DNA of 64,000 nt from Acutalibacter sp. 1XD8-36 (lineage in GTDB: Bacteria > Bacillota > Clostridia > Oscillospirales > Acutalibacteraceae), in assembly GCF_009917525.1 (NCBI RefSeq), contig NZ_QZDU01000004.1:1-64000 (forward strand). The letters run 5' to 3'. The position numbers and the translations under genes were made by a program. Position 1 is the stretch's first letter; each line of letters opens with the position of its first letter. Shown piece after piece: positions 48,524 through 61,600 of the stretch. Below the pieces are notes generated by a model. That model saw only the letters and a program-made list of their open reading frames with translations, made no database searches and had not been told where the DNA came from.

Positions 48524-51500
48524 ATGGAATTCAACACATTTGAGTCTATAAAGATAGGCCTGGCTTCCCCCGAGAAGATACGGGAGTGGTCCTACGGCGA
48601 GGTCAAAAAGCCCGAGACCATAAACTACCGCACCCTGAAGCCCGAGCGCGACGGCCTGTTCTGCGAGAGGATATTCGGGCCCACAAAGGACTGGGAGTGC
48701 CACTGCGGAAAGTATAAGCGCATCCGCTATAAGGGCAAGATATGCGACCGCTGCGGGGTTGAAGTGACCCGCAGCAAGGTTAGAAGGGAGCGCATGGGCC
48801 ATATAGAGCTTGCGGCCCCGGTGTCACATATCTGGTACTTTAAGGGCATACCCAGCCGCATGGGGCTGATACTGGACGTCTCACCCAGGATTCTGGAGAA
48901 GGTGCTGTACTTTGCCCTGTATATAGTCACCGACCCCGGCGACGTGAGGGAGCTCACAAAAATGCAGACCCTCACAGAAAAGGAGTACAGGGATTTAAAG
49001 GAGAAATATGAGGACGACTTCAAGGCCTCTATGGGCGCCGAGGCCATAAAGGAGCTGCTTTCCGAGATAGACCCCGAAAAGCTCTCCGTCCAGCTTCGGG
49101 AGGAGCTGGAGGCCGCCAGCGGCCAGAAGCGTATGCGCATTTTAAAGCGCCTGGAGGTGGTGGAGTCCTTCAAGGCCTCGGGCAACCGGCCCGAGTGGAT
49201 GGTACTGGACGTGGTGCCGGTGATACCCCCGGACATCCGCCCAATGGTGCAGCTGGACGGCGGGCGCTTTGCCACAAGCGATTTGAACGACCTGTACCGC
49301 AGGGTGATAAACAGGAATAACCGCCTTAAAAGGCTCCTGGAGCTGGGCGCGCCGGACATAATAGTGCGCAACGAGAAGCGTATGCTCCAGGAGGCCGTGG
49401 ACGCCCTTATAGACAACGGCAGGCGGGGCAGGCCTGTTACCGGCCCCAATAACCGGCCCCTCAAGTCCCTTTCAGACATGCTCAAGGGCAAGCAGGGGCG
49501 ATTCAGGCAGAACCTTCTGGGCAAGCGCGTGGACTACTCCGGGCGCTCGGTTATAGTGGTGGGCCCGGAGCTGAAGATGTACCAGTGCGGCCTGCCAAAG
49601 GAGATGGCACTGGAGCTCTTCAAGCCCTTTGTAATGAAGCGCCTGGTGGAGACCGGCGTTGTGAACAATATCAAGGCGGCGCGCAAGTCCGTGGAGCGGG
49701 CCAGGTCCGAGGTGTGGGACGCATTAGAGGTTGTAATCAAAAACCACCCGGTGCTCCTCAACCGCGCGCCGACCCTGCACCGCCTGGGCATACAGGCCTT
49801 CGAGCCGGTGCTGGTGGAGGGCCGGGCCCTTAAGCTGCACCCCCTGGTCTGCACGGCCTATAACGCCGACTTTGACGGCGACCAGATGGCGGTGCACGTG
49901 CCCCTGTCCGCCGAGGCCCAGGCAGAGGCCAGATTCCTTATGCTGGCGGCAAATAACCTTCTCAAGCCCTCTGACGGCAAGCCTGTGGCTGTGCCCACCC
50001 AGGACATGGTGCTGGGCTCCTACTACCTGACCCTTGAGAAGGACGGGGAGACCGGTGAGGGCAAGATATTCAGGAATATGGACGAGGCTATGATGGCCTA
50101 CGACGCAAAGGTCATTGGCCTGCACGCCAAGATAAAGGTGCGTCGCACCGTTGACTTTAACGGCAGGCAGGTCTCGGGCCTCGTAGACACCACCATGGGC
50201 CGCATGATATTCAACCGCCCCATCCCCCAGGACCTGGGCTATGTGGACCGCTCCACCCCCGAGGGGGCCCTGCAGTTTGAGATAGACTTCCTGGTGGGCT
50301 CAAAGCAGCTTAAGGCCATAATCGAGCGCTGTATAAAGGTGCACGGCACGGAGCGCTCCGCCGAGGTGCTGGACGAGATAAAGGCCCAGGGCTATAAGTA
50401 TTCCACCATCAGCGGCATTACCGTCGCCGTCTGCGACGCCACCATACCTACCGACAAGAAGGCGCTGGTGGACGCGGCCCAGGAGCAGGTGAACGAGATA
50501 GCCGACGAGTACAGCGAGGGCTACCTTTCCGAGAGGGAGCGCTATGAGGCTGTGCTGAAGGTCTGGGACAAGTGCACAAGGGACGTTGCGTCGGCGCTCC
50601 AGAGGGGCCTTGATAAGTATAACCCCATCTATATGATGGCAGACTCCGGTGCCCGAGGAAGCATTTCCAACCTGAACCAGCTGGCGGGAATGCGCGGCAA
50701 TATCTCCAATACCGCCGGCAAGACCATCGAGATACCCATTCGCTCCAACTACCGTGAGGGCCTGAACGTGCTGGAATACTTCATCTCCTCCCGCGGAGCA
50801 AGAAAGGGCACTACGGACACCGCCCTGCGTACCGCCGACTCCGGGTACCTTACCCGCCGCCTGGTGGACGTCTCCCAGGAGGTTGTCATCCGTGAGGAGG
50901 ACTGCGGCACCCATGAGGGCATAGAGGTCTTTGAGATAAAGTCCGGCCCCGAGTCCATCGAGCCCCTGAAGGAGCGGCTGGTGGGCAGGTACCTTGTGGA
51001 GGACTACTGCGACGAAAACGGCAATGTGCTGGTCTCCAAGGATAAGCTTATGGATGACCATGACGCCGACACCATAATAGACAGGGGCACCGAGCGCATT
51101 AAGATACGCACAGTGCTCAGCTGCCGGGCCCAGAACGGCGTGTGCAAGCGCTGCTACGGCGGCTCCCTTGCAAACGGCAAGCCGGTGCAGGTGGGCGAGG
51201 CCGTGGGCATTATCGCCGCCCAGTCCATCGGCGAGCCCGGCACCCAGCTTACCATGCGCACCTTCCATACAGGCGGCGTTGCCAGCGCCGAGGACATCAC
51301 CCAGGGTCTTCCCCGCATAGACGAGCTCTTTGAGGGCCGCAAGCCCAAGCACGTGGCTATTATCAACGAGCTGGACGGCAGGGTGAGCTTTGAGGAGATA
51401 AAGCGCAACCATCATGTTGTTATAACCAACGACGAGACCGGCGATACCCGCTCCTACCTGATACCCTTCGGCTCAAGGGTCACCGTCAAGGAGGGGGAGT

Positions 51501-52141
51501 ATATCAAGCGGGGCAGGCATATTACCGAGGGCTCCGTCAGCCCCCACGACGTGCTGGCTATCAGCGGCGTTGAGGAGGTACAGAACTACCTGATTCAGGA
51601 GGTGCAGCGCACCTACCGCATGCAGGGCGTGGACATCAACGACAAGCATATAGAGATAATCGTGCGCCAGATGCTCAGAAAGGTGCGCATAGACGACGCG
51701 GGGGATACCGGCCTTCTGGTGGCCTCCCTTGCAGACAAGAACGAGGTGCTCTCTGCAAACGAGGACATCCGCCGCAGGATAGCCCTTGGGGAGACAGGGC
51801 TGAGAGAGGCCACCTATACGCCCATACTCCTGGGTATCACCAAGGCCTCCCTTGCCACCGACTCCTTCCTGTCCGCCGCCTCCTTCCAGGAGACCACAAG
51901 GGTCCTTACGGACGCGGCTATAAAGGGCAAGGTGGACCCACTGGTGGGCCTCAAGGAGAACGTCATTATCGGCAAGCTGGTGCCAGCGGGCACAGGCCTG
52001 AAGATGTACGGCGATGTGGAGGTGGAGTCAGCCGCGGAGCCCAGGGAGGAGATATTCCCCGAGGACCTGGGAGGCCAGGGGGACGGCAGCCTCTTCCCGC
52101 CGGCGGGCGAGGCACAGGAGCCTGCCCCCGAGGTGAGCTGA
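48524..52141 (+). CDS. rpoC: RNA polymerase beta' subunit
   Basis: 1205 aa. The N-terminal zinc-binding site is visible ([20 protein letters not shown]). The catalytic magnesium-binding motif [12 protein letters not shown] is at about residues 447-458, with Asp449, Asp451 and Asp453. The trigger-loop region is [16 protein letters not shown], and a second zinc site lies around [15 protein letters not shown]. The overall length fits the Firmicutes form, without the large insert of Proteobacteria. The promoter of rpsL begins within 10 bp after its stop. The gene starts after AAGGAAGAGG. Confidence 0.98.
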   Translation: MEFNTFESIKIGLASPEKIREWSYGEVKKPETINYRTLKPERDGLFCERIFGPTKDWECHCGKYKRIRYKGKICDRCGVEVTRSKVRRERMGHIELAAPVSHIWYFKGIPSRMGLILDVSPRILEKVLYFALYIVTDPGDVRELTKMQTLTEKEYRDLKEKYEDDFKASMGAEAIKELLSEIDPEKLSVQLREELEAASGQKRMRILKRLEVVESFKASGNRPEWMVLDVVPVIPPDIRPMVQLDGGRFATSDLNDLYRRVINRNNRLKRLLELGAPDIIVRNEKRMLQEAVDALIDNGRRGRPVTGPNNRPLKSLSDMLKGKQGRFRQNLLGKRVDYSGRSVIVVGPELKMYQCGLPKEMALELFKPFVMKRLVETGVVNNIKAARKSVERARSEVWDALEVVIKNHPVLLNRAPTLHRLGIQAFEPVLVEGRALKLHPLVCTAYNADFDGDQMAVHVPLSAEAQAEARFLMLAANNLLKPSDGKPVAVPTQDMVLGSYYLTLEKDGETGEGKIFRNMDEAMMAYDAKVIGLHAKIKVRRTVDFNGRQVSGLVDTTMGRMIFNRPIPQDLGYVDRSTPEGALQFEIDFLVGSKQLKAIIERCIKVHGTERSAEVLDEIKAQGYKYSTISGITVAVCDATIPTDKKALVDAAQEQVNEIADEYSEGYLSERERYEAVLKVWDKCTRDVASALQRGLDKYNPIYMMADSGARGSISNLNQLAGMRGNISNTAGKTIEIPIRSNYREGLNVLEYFISSRGARKGTTDTALRTADSGYLTRRLVDVSQEVVIREEDCGTHEGIEVFEIKSGPESIEPLKERLVGRYLVEDYCDENGNVLVSKDKLMDDHDADTIIDRGTERIKIRTVLSCRAQNGVCKRCYGGSLANGKPVQVGEAVGIIAAQSIGEPGTQLTMRTFHTGGVASAEDITQGLPRIDELFEGRKPKHVAIINELDGRVSFEEIKRNHHVVITNDETGDTRSYLIPFGSRVTVKEGEYIKRGRHITEGSVSPHDVLAISGVEEVQNYLIQEVQRTYRMQGVDINDKHIEIIVRQMLRKVRIDDAGDTGLLVASLADKNEVLSANEDIRRRIALGETGLREATYTPILLGITKASLATDSFLSAASFQETTRVLTDAAIKGKVDPLVGLKENVIIGKLVPAGTGLKMYGDVEVESAAEPREEIFPEDLGGQGDGSLFPPAGEAQEPAPEVS

Positions 52142-52149
52142 GAAAAACC

Positions 52150-52179
52150 TTGACAAAGCACTGCCGCTGGTGCTATAAT
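52150..52179 (+). promoter_or_regulatory. promoter of rpsL with adjacent hairpin
   Basis: TTGACA (52150-52155), an 18-bp spacer and TATAAT (52174-52179) lie 8 bp past the rpoC stop codon. A small hairpin GGGCC-aaaat-GGCCC followed by GGTTTT (52189-52207) begins near the predicted transcription start; it could end rpoC transcripts or shape the rpsL leader. Confidence 0.85.
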
Positions 52180-52284
52180 CAGCAGGATGGGCCAAAATGG
52201 CCCGGTTTTCACGGCGTTTTGCGGGTGCCGAAGGGCGCCCCGCTGATACGCATATAAAATATTTGAAGAAGGAGGTGCAGCTGA

Positions 52285-52707
52285 ATGCCAACCTTTAACC
52301 AGCTGGTTAAAAACGGCAGGTCCGACGCCATTAAGAAGTCCAAGGCCCCCGCTCTCTTGAAGGGATGGAACTCCAAGAAGCGCTCGGCAATCGACCAGGA
52401 CTCTCCCCAGAAGCGCGGCGTGTGCACGACGGTAACCACCCGTACACCCAAGAAGCCGAACTCCGCTCTGCGGAAGATAGCCCGTGTCAGGCTTTCCAAC
52501 GGCATCGAGGTGCTCTGCTATATCCCCGGTGTGGGACATAACCTGCAGGAGCACAGCGTGGTGATGATTCGCGGCGGCCGTGTGCGCGACCTGCCTGGTG
52601 TGCGTTACCACATCATCCGCGGCGTTTTGGACACCCAGGGCGTGGCCAAGCGTATGCAGGCCCGCAGCAAGTACGGTGCGAAGCGTCCCAAGGCCGGCAA
52701 AAAGTAA
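52285..52707 (+). CDS. rpsL: 30S ribosomal protein S12
   Basis: 140 aa. S12 forms part of the decoding centre. The streptomycin-related loop reads [14 protein letters not shown], with the wild-type lysine (Lys43 in E. coli numbering), and [32 protein letters not shown] contains the Pro91-region, also wild type. Basic tail [14 protein letters not shown] is normal. GAAGGAGGTG precedes the start at good distance. The leader from the rpsL promoter is about 100 nt. Confidence 0.97.
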   Translation: MPTFNQLVKNGRSDAIKKSKAPALLKGWNSKKRSAIDQDSPQKRGVCTTVTTRTPKKPNSALRKIARVRLSNGIEVLCYIPGVGHNLQEHSVVMIRGGRVRDLPGVRYHIIRGVLDTQGVAKRMQARSKYGAKRPKAGKK

Positions 52708-52906
52708 GGGCCGGTTAGAAGCTTTTTAAGATTTTACTCTAAGCTATTGGCTTAATTTATATAGATTCATGCAGGTGCATACTTGAGGGGTCTTGGTAAA
52801 TTGCCTTTTAGCTGACCGGAAGCAATAATATCAAAAGTATTATAAATTTTAGATATTATAATGCTTTCGAGTACCGATGAATTCATTTTATGAAGGAGGG
52901 AAGATT

Positions 52907-53377
52907 ATGCCAAGAAGAGGCAATGTGGCAAAGCGCGACGTTTTGCCGGACCCTTTGTATAACTCCAAGCTGGTCACCCGTCTCATCAACAGCGTAATGC
53001 TGGACGGCAAGAAGGGCGTTGCACAGAAGATTGTGTACGGGGCCTTCGGGATTGTCCAGGAGAAGACCGGCAAGGAGCCTTTGGAGGTCTTCGAGCAGGC
53101 CATGGAGAACGTCATGCCGAGCCTCGAGTGTAAGTCCCGCCGTGTTGGCGGCTCCACCTATCAGGTTCCCATGGAGGTGCGCCCCGAGCGCAGGCAGACC
53201 TTAGGGCTGCGCTGGCTGACAGCCTTCGCCCGCACCCGCAACGAGCGCACCATGCGCGAGCGGCTGGCAGGCGAGATTCTGGACGCCATAAACGGCGCAG
53301 GCGGCGCTGCAAAGAAGCGCGACGACACCCACCGCATGGCGGAGGCCAACAGGGCTTTCGCACACTACCGCTGGTAA
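52907..53377 (+). CDS. rpsG: 30S ribosomal protein S7
   Basis: 156 aa. S7 binds the 3' major domain of 16S rRNA. The start matches [27 protein letters not shown], with AAGGAGG upstream of 52907; ten further in-frame residues upstream are not part of the protein. The remaining core [25 protein letters not shown] is conserved. The 199-bp gap to rpsL is AT-rich, and a TATAAT at about 52,856 may be an extra promoter. It is followed by fusA after 124 bp. Confidence 0.97.
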   Translation: MPRRGNVAKRDVLPDPLYNSKLVTRLINSVMLDGKKGVAQKIVYGAFGIVQEKTGKEPLEVFEQAMENVMPSLECKSRRVGGSTYQVPMEVRPERRQTLGLRWLTAFARTRNERTMRERLAGEILDAINGAGGAAKKRDDTHRMAEANRAFAHYRW

Positions 53378-53501
53378 GCGGCAGTCCGCGGGAGCAGACT
53401 GCGGTAATAAGAAGGGCCGACGCCCGCGGAGCTTATCTGTGTGGATTACGGCCCGGAAAATCGCGCAAACCTATAGGATATAAGGAGGAAACAACGTATT
53501 T

Positions 53502-55598
53502 ATGGCCAGGCAGGTACCACTGGAATTAACCAGGAACATCGGCATTATGGCTCATATCGATGCCGGTAAGACGACAACGACAGAGCGTATCCTGTTTTAT
53601 ACAGGTGTCAACTACAAGATAGGCGAGACCCACGAGGGTGCCGCCACCATGGACTGGATGGCCCAGGAGCAGGAGCGCGGCATCACTATCACCTCCGCCG
53701 CTACAACCTGCTTTTGGCCGGACCGCAACGGCAAACAGAACCGTATAAACATCATCGACACCCCCGGGCACGTGGACTTTACCGTTGAGGTACAGAGGTC
53801 CCTGCGTGTGCTGGACGGCTCGGTGACAGTGTTCTGCGCCAAGGGCGGCGTTGAGCCTCAGTCCGAGACAGTATGGCGCCAGGCGGACGAGTACAAGGTC
53901 CCCAGGATGGCGTATGTAAACAAGATGGACATTATGGGCGCGGACTTCTTCCGCGTGGTGCAGATGATGAAGGACAGGCTCAAGTGCAACGCCGTCCCCA
54001 TCCAGCTGCCAATCGGCGCCGAGGACTCCTTCAAGGGCCTTATAGACCTTGTGAACATGAAGGCCTACGTCTACTACGACGACCTGGGCAAGGATATCCG
54101 CGAGGAGGAAATCCCCGAGGATATGAAGGAGCTGGCCGAGAAGTACCATGGCGAGATGATTGAGCACGTGGCCGAGCTGGACGACGCCCTTATGGAGAAG
54201 TACCTTGAGGGCGAGGAGCTCACTATCGAGGAGATAAAGACCTGCATCCGCAAGGCTACCCTTGCAAACCACATGGTGCCCGTCACCTGCGGTACTTCCT
54301 ACCGCAATAAGGGCGTGCAGAAGCTTTTGGACGCTATAGTGGACTATATGCCCGCCCCCACCGACGTCCCCGCCATCAACGGCGTGAACCCCGACACAGA
54401 GGAGGAGGTCGTAAGGCATTCCTCCGACGAGGAGCCCTTCTCCGCCCTGGCTTTCAAGATAGCCACGGACCCCTACGTGGGCAAGCTCTGCTTCTTCCGC
54501 GTATACTCCGGCTCCGTTGAGGCCGGCGCCACCGTTTATAACTCCGTCAAGGACAATAACGAGCGCATGGGCCGCATAGTGCAGATGCACGCCAACGACC
54601 GCAAGGACATCGACCGCGTTTACGCCGGAGACATCGCCGCCGCTGTGGGTCTGAAGAATACCACCACCGGCGACACCCTCTGCGACGAGAAACACCCGGT
54701 CATCCTTGAGTCCATGGAGTTCCCCGACCCGGTTATCAGGGTCGCCATAGAGCCCAAGACCAAGGCAGGCCAGGAGAAGATGGGCATAGCCCTCTCAAAG
54801 CTTGCCGAGGAGGACCCGACCTTTAAGGCGTATACCGACGAGGAGACAGGCCAGACTATTATCGCGGGCATGGGTGAATTGCACCTGGAGATAATCGTTG
54901 ACCGCCTGCTGCGCGAGTTCAAGGTGGAGGCCAACGTGGGCAAGCCCCAGGTTGCATATAAGGAGACCATCCGCAAGAACTCCGAGAGCGACACCAAGTA
55001 CGCCCGCCAGTCCGGCGGTAAGGGCCAGTACGGTCACGTTAAGATTCGTATCGAGCCCAACCCCGCAGGGGGCTATGAGTTTGTCAACGCCGTTGTGGGC
55101 GGCTCAATACCCAAGGAGTATATCCCCGCTGTTGACCAGGGTATCCAGGGCGCAATGCTTGCAGGCGTGCTGGCCGGATACAACGTGGTGGATGTAAAGG
55201 TCACCCTGTACGACGGCTCCTATCACGAGGTCGACTCCTCTGAGATGGCCTTTAAGATAGCAGGCTCAATGGCCTTCAAGGAGGCCATGCGCAAGGCCGA
55301 CCCGGTGCTCATGGAGCCCATTATGAAGGTGACGGTCATCACCCCCGAGGAGTATATGGGCGACGTTATAGGCGACCTGAACTCCAGGCGCGGCATGATT
55401 CTCGGCATGGACGCCCTTCCCGGTGCCCAGCAGGTAAACTCCGAGGTGCCGCTCTCCGAGATGTTCGGCTACGCCACAGACATGCGTTCCCGCACCCAGG
55501 GCCGCGGGCAGTATACCATGGAGCCCGCCCACTATGCCGAGGTGCCCAAGAACATCTCTGAGAAGATTATCAGCGACCGCGGCAAAAAGTCCGAATAA
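53502..55598 (+). CDS. fusA: elongation factor G
   Basis: 698 aa. EF-G moves tRNAs and mRNA during translocation and takes part in ribosome recycling. The GTPase motifs are [19 protein letters not shown] (G1), RGITITSAA (switch I), DTPGHVDF (G3) and NKMD (G4). Domain IV is seen in [19 protein letters not shown] and domain V ends in [15 protein letters not shown]. Length and motif set match classical EF-G. The start has TAAGGAGGAAACAACG upstream. It is followed by tuf after 95 bp, with a promoter in between. Confidence 0.98.
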   Translation: MARQVPLELTRNIGIMAHIDAGKTTTTERILFYTGVNYKIGETHEGAATMDWMAQEQERGITITSAATTCFWPDRNGKQNRINIIDTPGHVDFTVEVQRSLRVLDGSVTVFCAKGGVEPQSETVWRQADEYKVPRMAYVNKMDIMGADFFRVVQMMKDRLKCNAVPIQLPIGAEDSFKGLIDLVNMKAYVYYDDLGKDIREEEIPEDMKELAEKYHGEMIEHVAELDDALMEKYLEGEELTIEEIKTCIRKATLANHMVPVTCGTSYRNKGVQKLLDAIVDYMPAPTDVPAINGVNPDTEEEVVRHSSDEEPFSALAFKIATDPYVGKLCFFRVYSGSVEAGATVYNSVKDNNERMGRIVQMHANDRKDIDRVYAGDIAAAVGLKNTTTGDTLCDEKHPVILESMEFPDPVIRVAIEPKTKAGQEKMGIALSKLAEEDPTFKAYTDEETGQTIIAGMGELHLEIIVDRLLREFKVEANVGKPQVAYKETIRKNSESDTKYARQSGGKGQYGHVKIRIEPNPAGGYEFVNAVVGGSIPKEYIPAVDQGIQGAMLAGVLAGYNVVDVKVTLYDGSYHEVDSSEMAFKIAGSMAFKEAMRKADPVLMEPIMKVTVITPEEYMGDVIGDLNSRRGMILGMDALPGAQQVNSEVPLSEMFGYATDMRSRTQGRGQYTMEPAHYAEVPKNISEKIISDRGKKSE

Positions 55599-55612
55599 AT
55601 CATAAATTATCC

Positions 55613-55641
55613 TTGCTTTTTTTGCCCAATGCTGGTAAAAT
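55613..55641 (+). promoter_or_regulatory. promoter of tuf
   Basis: TTGCTT (55613-55618), a 17-bp spacer and TAAAAT (55636-55641) lie about 50 bp before the tuf ATG, just after the fusA stop. Confidence 0.7.
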
Positions 55642-55693
55642 GTAAAGCAAGATACGTCCAGAATATTTTATATTGCAAGGAGGCAATTTTCCA

Positions 55694-56896
<1,203 letters not shown>

Positions 56897-56909
56897 TTTG
56901 TAACCTACG

Positions 56910-56936
56910 GAAGGCTCCTTTACGGGGCCTTCTTTT
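56910..56936 (+). terminator. terminator after tuf
   Basis: GAAGGCTCC (56910-56918) pairs with GGGGCCTTC (56924-56932) with one G-T pair, and is followed by TTTT. It lies 13 bp after the tuf stop codon. Confidence 0.85.
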
Positions 56937-56962
56937 GTTATATCATGAGAGGGGAGCTTTGG

Positions 56963-57520
56963 ATGAAAAAGGGGAAGCGAATAATTGCGGGGGCAGTCCT
57001 GACCCTTATCCTGCTGGCGGGGGCGTACAGGCTGTGGCCCCGCTCCTTTAAAAGTATAGCAGGTGGAGAGACCGGAGAGTTGGCAGAGGCTTCCTGCTTC
57101 CTGACTGTGAACAGCTTTGAATCAGGTATGTCCTTCTATGAATTGAAAACAGGGGACCATGCCCTGGCTGGGGGTCTGCTGGACATCCTTGAAAACTGCC
57201 GGTATCAGGGGGACTTCCGAAACCTTATCCCAGGCGGGCCGGACAGCCTGGGCTCCGGGAGGAACTATGACGGACGCCACCTGGAGATTGAGCTGCGCTT
57301 TGCAGGCCGGGAGGAGCCTTTCAGCCTGCACCTTGCGGACCGGGACAGCGGGCTTTGCGGGTATGGCATAGTGCACCCGACTAACGGCGATACATTTGCG
57401 GAGCTTGCGGAGTACGTACAGGAGCATGGCGTGCCCTGGACCGCCGGGCTAAATACCTTCACCTCGGCGGTCAGGAGCGGGATACGTGAAGGATATATGC
57501 TAAGGAAAATACACATATAG
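56963..57520 (+). CDS. hypothetical exported or membrane-anchored protein (185 aa)
   Basis: Unrecognised. A basic N-terminus (KKGKR) is followed by a hydrophobic helix of about 17 residues (IIAGAVLTLILLAGAYRL) with no lipobox, so it is either an anchor or an uncleaved signal. The outer part is about 160 residues with an ELKTGDHALAGGLLDILENCRYQGDFRN core and FSLHLADRDSGLCGYG. No enzyme motif is visible. I use the ATG at 56963 because GAGAGGGGAGC precedes it; another in-frame ATG six codons earlier overlaps that site. It is followed after 15 bp by the Cof-type phosphatase gene. Confidence 0.7.
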   Translation: MKKGKRIIAGAVLTLILLAGAYRLWPRSFKSIAGGETGELAEASCFLTVNSFESGMSFYELKTGDHALAGGLLDILENCRYQGDFRNLIPGGPDSLGSGRNYDGRHLEIELRFAGREEPFSLHLADRDSGLCGYGIVHPTNGDTFAELAEYVQEHGVPWTAGLNTFTSAVRSGIREGYMLRKIHI

Positions 57521-57535
57521 ATAGGAGCGGCTGAA

Positions 57536-58312
57536 ATGGCAATCAAAATGATAGTGACCGACCTGGACCGGACCCTGCTCCGGGACGACAAGACCATCTC
57601 AGAATATACCTCAAATACCCTGGAGGAGCTGGCCCGCAGGGGCATATCATTTGTGATAGCCACAGCCAGGCCCGCCAGGGCGGTGCGGAAGGCCATGCCA
57701 TGGCTCAGGTATGACGGAGCCGTATTCTTCAACGGCGCGGTGGTAATGGCGGGAGAGGAAAGCCTGGGAGCCTATAAGGTGGAGGGGGCTTTCCGTATAG
57801 TGACGGATATACTCAGGGAGAGGCCCGGGACCCTGCTCTCCGTGGAGATGGACGACTATCTCTACAGCAATATCCCCCCTGAGGGGATGGGGGACTGGGG
57901 CAGCGACTACTGCTATACCACGGACTTTAAGGAGACCGCCGGGCGGCTGGTTGAGAAGATTCTCATATCCTCAAAGGAACTGCCGCCAGAGAGGTGGATG
58001 GAGGAGTACGCAAGGTACATACCCCAGGGGCTCTACATGCAGATGTCGGAGAAAACCCTGATAATGGTGATGAACCGGCAGGCCACGAAGCTGGGCGGCA
58101 TAAGGCTGTTGGCTGAGCGCTGTGGGGTGGGGCTCAGCGAGATTGCCGCATTCGGGGACGATGTGAACGATATGGACATGCTCCGGGAGTGCGGCACCGG
58201 GGTGGCGGTGGGAAACGCCCTGGCGGAGGTGAAGGCCGTGGCCGACGAGGTCTGCGGGAGCAATGAGGAGGACGGGGTGGCCCGGTGGATAGGGGAGAAT
58301 GTGCTGGCGTGA
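57536..58312 (+). CDS. Cof-type HAD superfamily phosphatase
   Basis: 258 aa. The HAD motifs are seen: VTDLDRTLLRDD (nucleophile Asp and acid Asp), FVIATARPARA (motif II Thr), Lys in NRQATKLGGIRLLAER (motif III) and AFGDDVNDMDML (motif IV). The large C2B-type cap, from about residue 80 to 190, places it in the Cof/YbiV-type group, which hydrolyses sugar phosphates, flavin nucleotides or similar small phosphates. The substrate cannot be assigned. Start has GATAGGAG upstream. It lies immediately before the ileS T-box region. Confidence 0.92.
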   Translation: MAIKMIVTDLDRTLLRDDKTISEYTSNTLEELARRGISFVIATARPARAVRKAMPWLRYDGAVFFNGAVVMAGEESLGAYKVEGAFRIVTDILRERPGTLLSVEMDDYLYSNIPPEGMGDWGSDYCYTTDFKETAGRLVEKILISSKELPPERWMEEYARYIPQGLYMQMSEKTLIMVMNRQATKLGGIRLLAERCGVGLSEIAAFGDDVNDMDMLRECGTGVAVGNALAEVKAVADEVCGSNEEDGVARWIGENVLA

Positions 58313-58353
58313 GGGAAGGGCTGTATAATGTCCCAAGGCCAGCCCAATGACCC

Positions 58354-58382
58354 TTGACTTTCAACCCCCTTTATGCTATAAT
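58354..58382 (+). promoter_or_regulatory. promoter of the ileS T-box transcript
   Basis: TTGACT (58354-58359), a 17-bp spacer and TATAAT (58377-58382) predict a start near 58389, at the front of the T-box leader. Confidence 0.9.
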
Positions 58383-58388
58383 ACCCGG

Positions 58389-58641
58389 TAAAGACGCTGA
58401 CGGAGACAGGCAGGCGGAGTGTATGGCCCCAGAGAGCCGGTGGGTGGTGTGAACCGGCGCCGAAGCTTTGCGCTGCATCCCTCCCAAGTCGCGAGCCGAA
58501 CACGACATTCGCCTGACGGCGAAGTCGTCAAGTAAGCAAGCCGGGCCCCACCGTTACCGGGGAGCTATTGGTGGATAGTGTAAATGGGTGGTATAGCGAA
58601 GGTTCCCTTCGTCCCGTTTCGGGGCGGGGGTTTATTTTTTT
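58389..58641 (+). promoter_or_regulatory. T-box riboswitch controlling ileS
   Basis: The leader is about 280 nt long. The T-box core TGGGTGGTATAGCG lies at 58585-58598. It is followed by a terminator hairpin (58606-58616 with 58620-58630, several G-T pairs) and a TTTATTTTTTT run to 58641. Stem I lies at 58400-58510; a plausible isoleucine specifier ATC is at 58477-58479, in a GC-rich loop before CTCCCAAGTCGCGAGCC. Uncharged tRNA-Ile would pair there and with the T-box to form the antiterminator. Confidence 0.9.
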
Positions 58642-58666
58642 GAAAAAGCTGAAAGGAAGATTGAAG

Positions 58667-61600
58667 ATGAGCAAGTACAGGGAGGTCTCCGCAAACATGG
58701 ATTTTGTGGAGCGGGAGAAGGCCACGGAAAAATTCTGGCGGGAGAACAGGATATTTGAAAAGAGCGTGGAGGAGCGGGAGGGGGCCCCGGCCTATATATT
58801 CTATGACGGCCCCCCAACAGCCAACGGCAAGCCCCATATAGGGCACCTGGAGACCAGGGCCTTTAAAGACATGTTCCCCCGGTACCACACCATGAAGGGC
58901 AGGGAGGTCCAGCGCAAGGCGGGGTGGGACACCCACGGCCTGCCTGTGGAGCTGGAGGTGGAGAAGCTGCTGGGAATCAACGGCAAGGAGCAGATAGAGG
59001 AGTACGGAATCGCGCCCTTTATTGACAAGTGCAAGGAGAGCGTGTGGAAATATAAGGGCATGTGGGAGGATTTCTCAAAGTCTGTCGGCTACTGGGCGGA
59101 CATGGAGCACCCCTATGTGACCTATGAGAACAGCTTTATTGAGAGCGAGTGGTGGGCGCTCAAACAGATATGGGACAAGGGGCTGCTTTATAAGGGCTTC
59201 AAGATAGTCCCCTACTGCCCCCGCTGCGGCACGCCCCTTTCATCCCACGAGGTGGCCCAGGGCTATAAGGACGTGAAGGAGCGCTCGGCCATCGCCAAGT
59301 TCAGGTGCAGGGGCGAGGACGCATACATCCTGGCCTGGACCACCACCCCCTGGACCCTGCCCTCCAACGTGGCCCTCTGTGTCAACGCCGGGGAGGACTA
59401 TGTGAAGGTCAACTATACTAAGGAGGATAAAACCGAGACCTACTATATGGCGGAGGCCCTCTGCGACAAGGTGCTGGGGGAGGGGAGCTATACTGTGCTG
59501 GAGCGCTATAAGGGCTCGGAGCTTGAGAACAAGGAGTATGAGCCCCTATTTGACTTTGTCTCCCCCAAGGAGCGCTGCTGGTATATAGTCTGCGACGACT
59601 ATGTGACCCTCACCGACGGCACCGGCATAGTGCATATAGCCCCGGCCTTCGGCGAGGACGACGCCAAGGTGGGCAGGAAATACGGCCTGCCCCTGGTGCA
59701 GCTTGTGGACCAGAAGGGCCAGATGACCTCTGAGACCAAGTGGCCCGGAGTGTTCTGCAAGGATGCGGATAAGGAAATACTAATAGATTTGGAGGAGCGG
59801 GGCCTCTTATTCTCCGCGCCCAAGTTCGAGCACAGCTATCCCTTCTGCTGGCGCTGCGACACCCCCCTTATATACTACGCCCGGGAGAGCTGGTATATCG
59901 AGATGACAAAGGTGAAGGACCGGCTCATTGCAAATAACAACACCGTCAACTGGCTCCCTGAAAGTATCGGCAGGGGGCGCTTCGGGGACTGGCTGGAGAA
60001 CCTTCAGGACTGGGCCGTAAGCCGTAACCGCTACTGGGGCACGCCGCTGAATATATGGGAGTGCCAGTGCGGGCACAGGCACGCGGTGGGGAGCATTGCG
60101 GAGCTGAGGGAGCTCTCCCACAACTGCCCTGAGGACATAGAGCTCCACAGGCCCTATGTGGACGAGGTGACAATCACCTGCCCCCACTGCGGCAAGGAAA
60201 TGCACCGTGTGCCCGAGGTAATAGACTGCTGGTTTGACTCCGGGGCCATGCCCTTCGCCCAGCAGCACTACCCCTTTGAAAATAAGGAGCTATTTGAGAG
60301 CCAGTTCCCCGCGGACTTCATCAGTGAGGCCGTGGACCAGACCAGGGGATGGTTCTACTCCCTTCTGGCCATATCCACCCTGCTTTTTGACAAGGCCCCC
60401 TATAAAAACGTGCTGGTGATGGGCCTTGTGCAGGACGAGGAGGGCAAGAAGATGTCAAAGTCCAAGGGCAATGCCGTGGAGCCCATGGAGGCCCTATCCG
60501 ACTTCGGCGCGGACAGCCTCAGGTGGTTCTTCTACACCTGCTCCGCCCCGTGGCTGCCCAAGAACTTCAGCAAGAAGGGGGTTGTAGAGGGGCAGAAGAA
60601 GTTCTTCTCCACCCTCTGGAACACCTATGCTTTCTTTGTGCTGTACGCCAATATAGACGAGTTTGACCCCACAAAGCATAAGCTTGAGGACTGCCCGCTG
60701 ACGGTGATGGACCGCTGGCTCCTCTCAAGGCTCAACTCCACCGTGAAGGCCGTGGACGAGAACCTTGCCGCCTATAAGGTGCCCGAGACCGCCAGGACCC
60801 TCCAGGACTTTGTGGAGGAGCTCTCAAACTGGTACGTGCGCCGCAGCCGCGAACGCTTCTGGGTGCAGGGGGAGGCGGGGGACAAGACCGCCGCATATAT
60901 GACCCTCTATACGGCGCTGGTGACAGTGGCGAAGCTCCTGGCTCCAATGGCCCCCTTTATGAGCGAGGAGATTTACCGCAACCTGGTGTGCTCTGTGGAT
61001 GAAAAGGCCCCGGAGAGCGTGCACCTGTGCACCTTCCCCGCCTGTGAGGAGGGCCGCGTGGACAAAAAGCTTGAGAACCATATGGACGAGGTGCTGAGGG
61101 TAGTCACCCTGGGCCGGGCCGCAAGGAACCAGGCCAACATCAAGAACCGCCAGCCCCTGGGCAAGCTCTTTACAGACGCGGACCCGGGCCTTGGGGAGCT
61201 GTACAGGGAGATAATCCGCCAGGAGCTGAACGTAAAGGAGATATGCTTCCTCAGCGATATGTCCGGGCTCACCTCCTACAGCTTCAAGCCACAGCTGAGG
61301 ATACTGGGCCAGAAGTACGGCAAGCGCATAGGAGCTATACGCCAGGCCCTCTCTGAGCTGGACGGCAGTGCGGCGAAAAAGCAGCTCGACACAGAGGGAG
61401 CGCTCACCCTCACCCTGCCGGACGGCGGCATCAGCCTCACCCCCGAGGAGCTGCTCATAGAGACCAGCCGCAAGGAGGGGTATACTTCAGAGTCCGACAG
61501 GGGGCTCACGGTGGTGCTTGACACGGCCCTCACAGAGGAGCTCATAGAGGAGGGATTTGTCAGGGAGATAGTCTCGAAGCTCCAGTCCATGAGGAAGGAC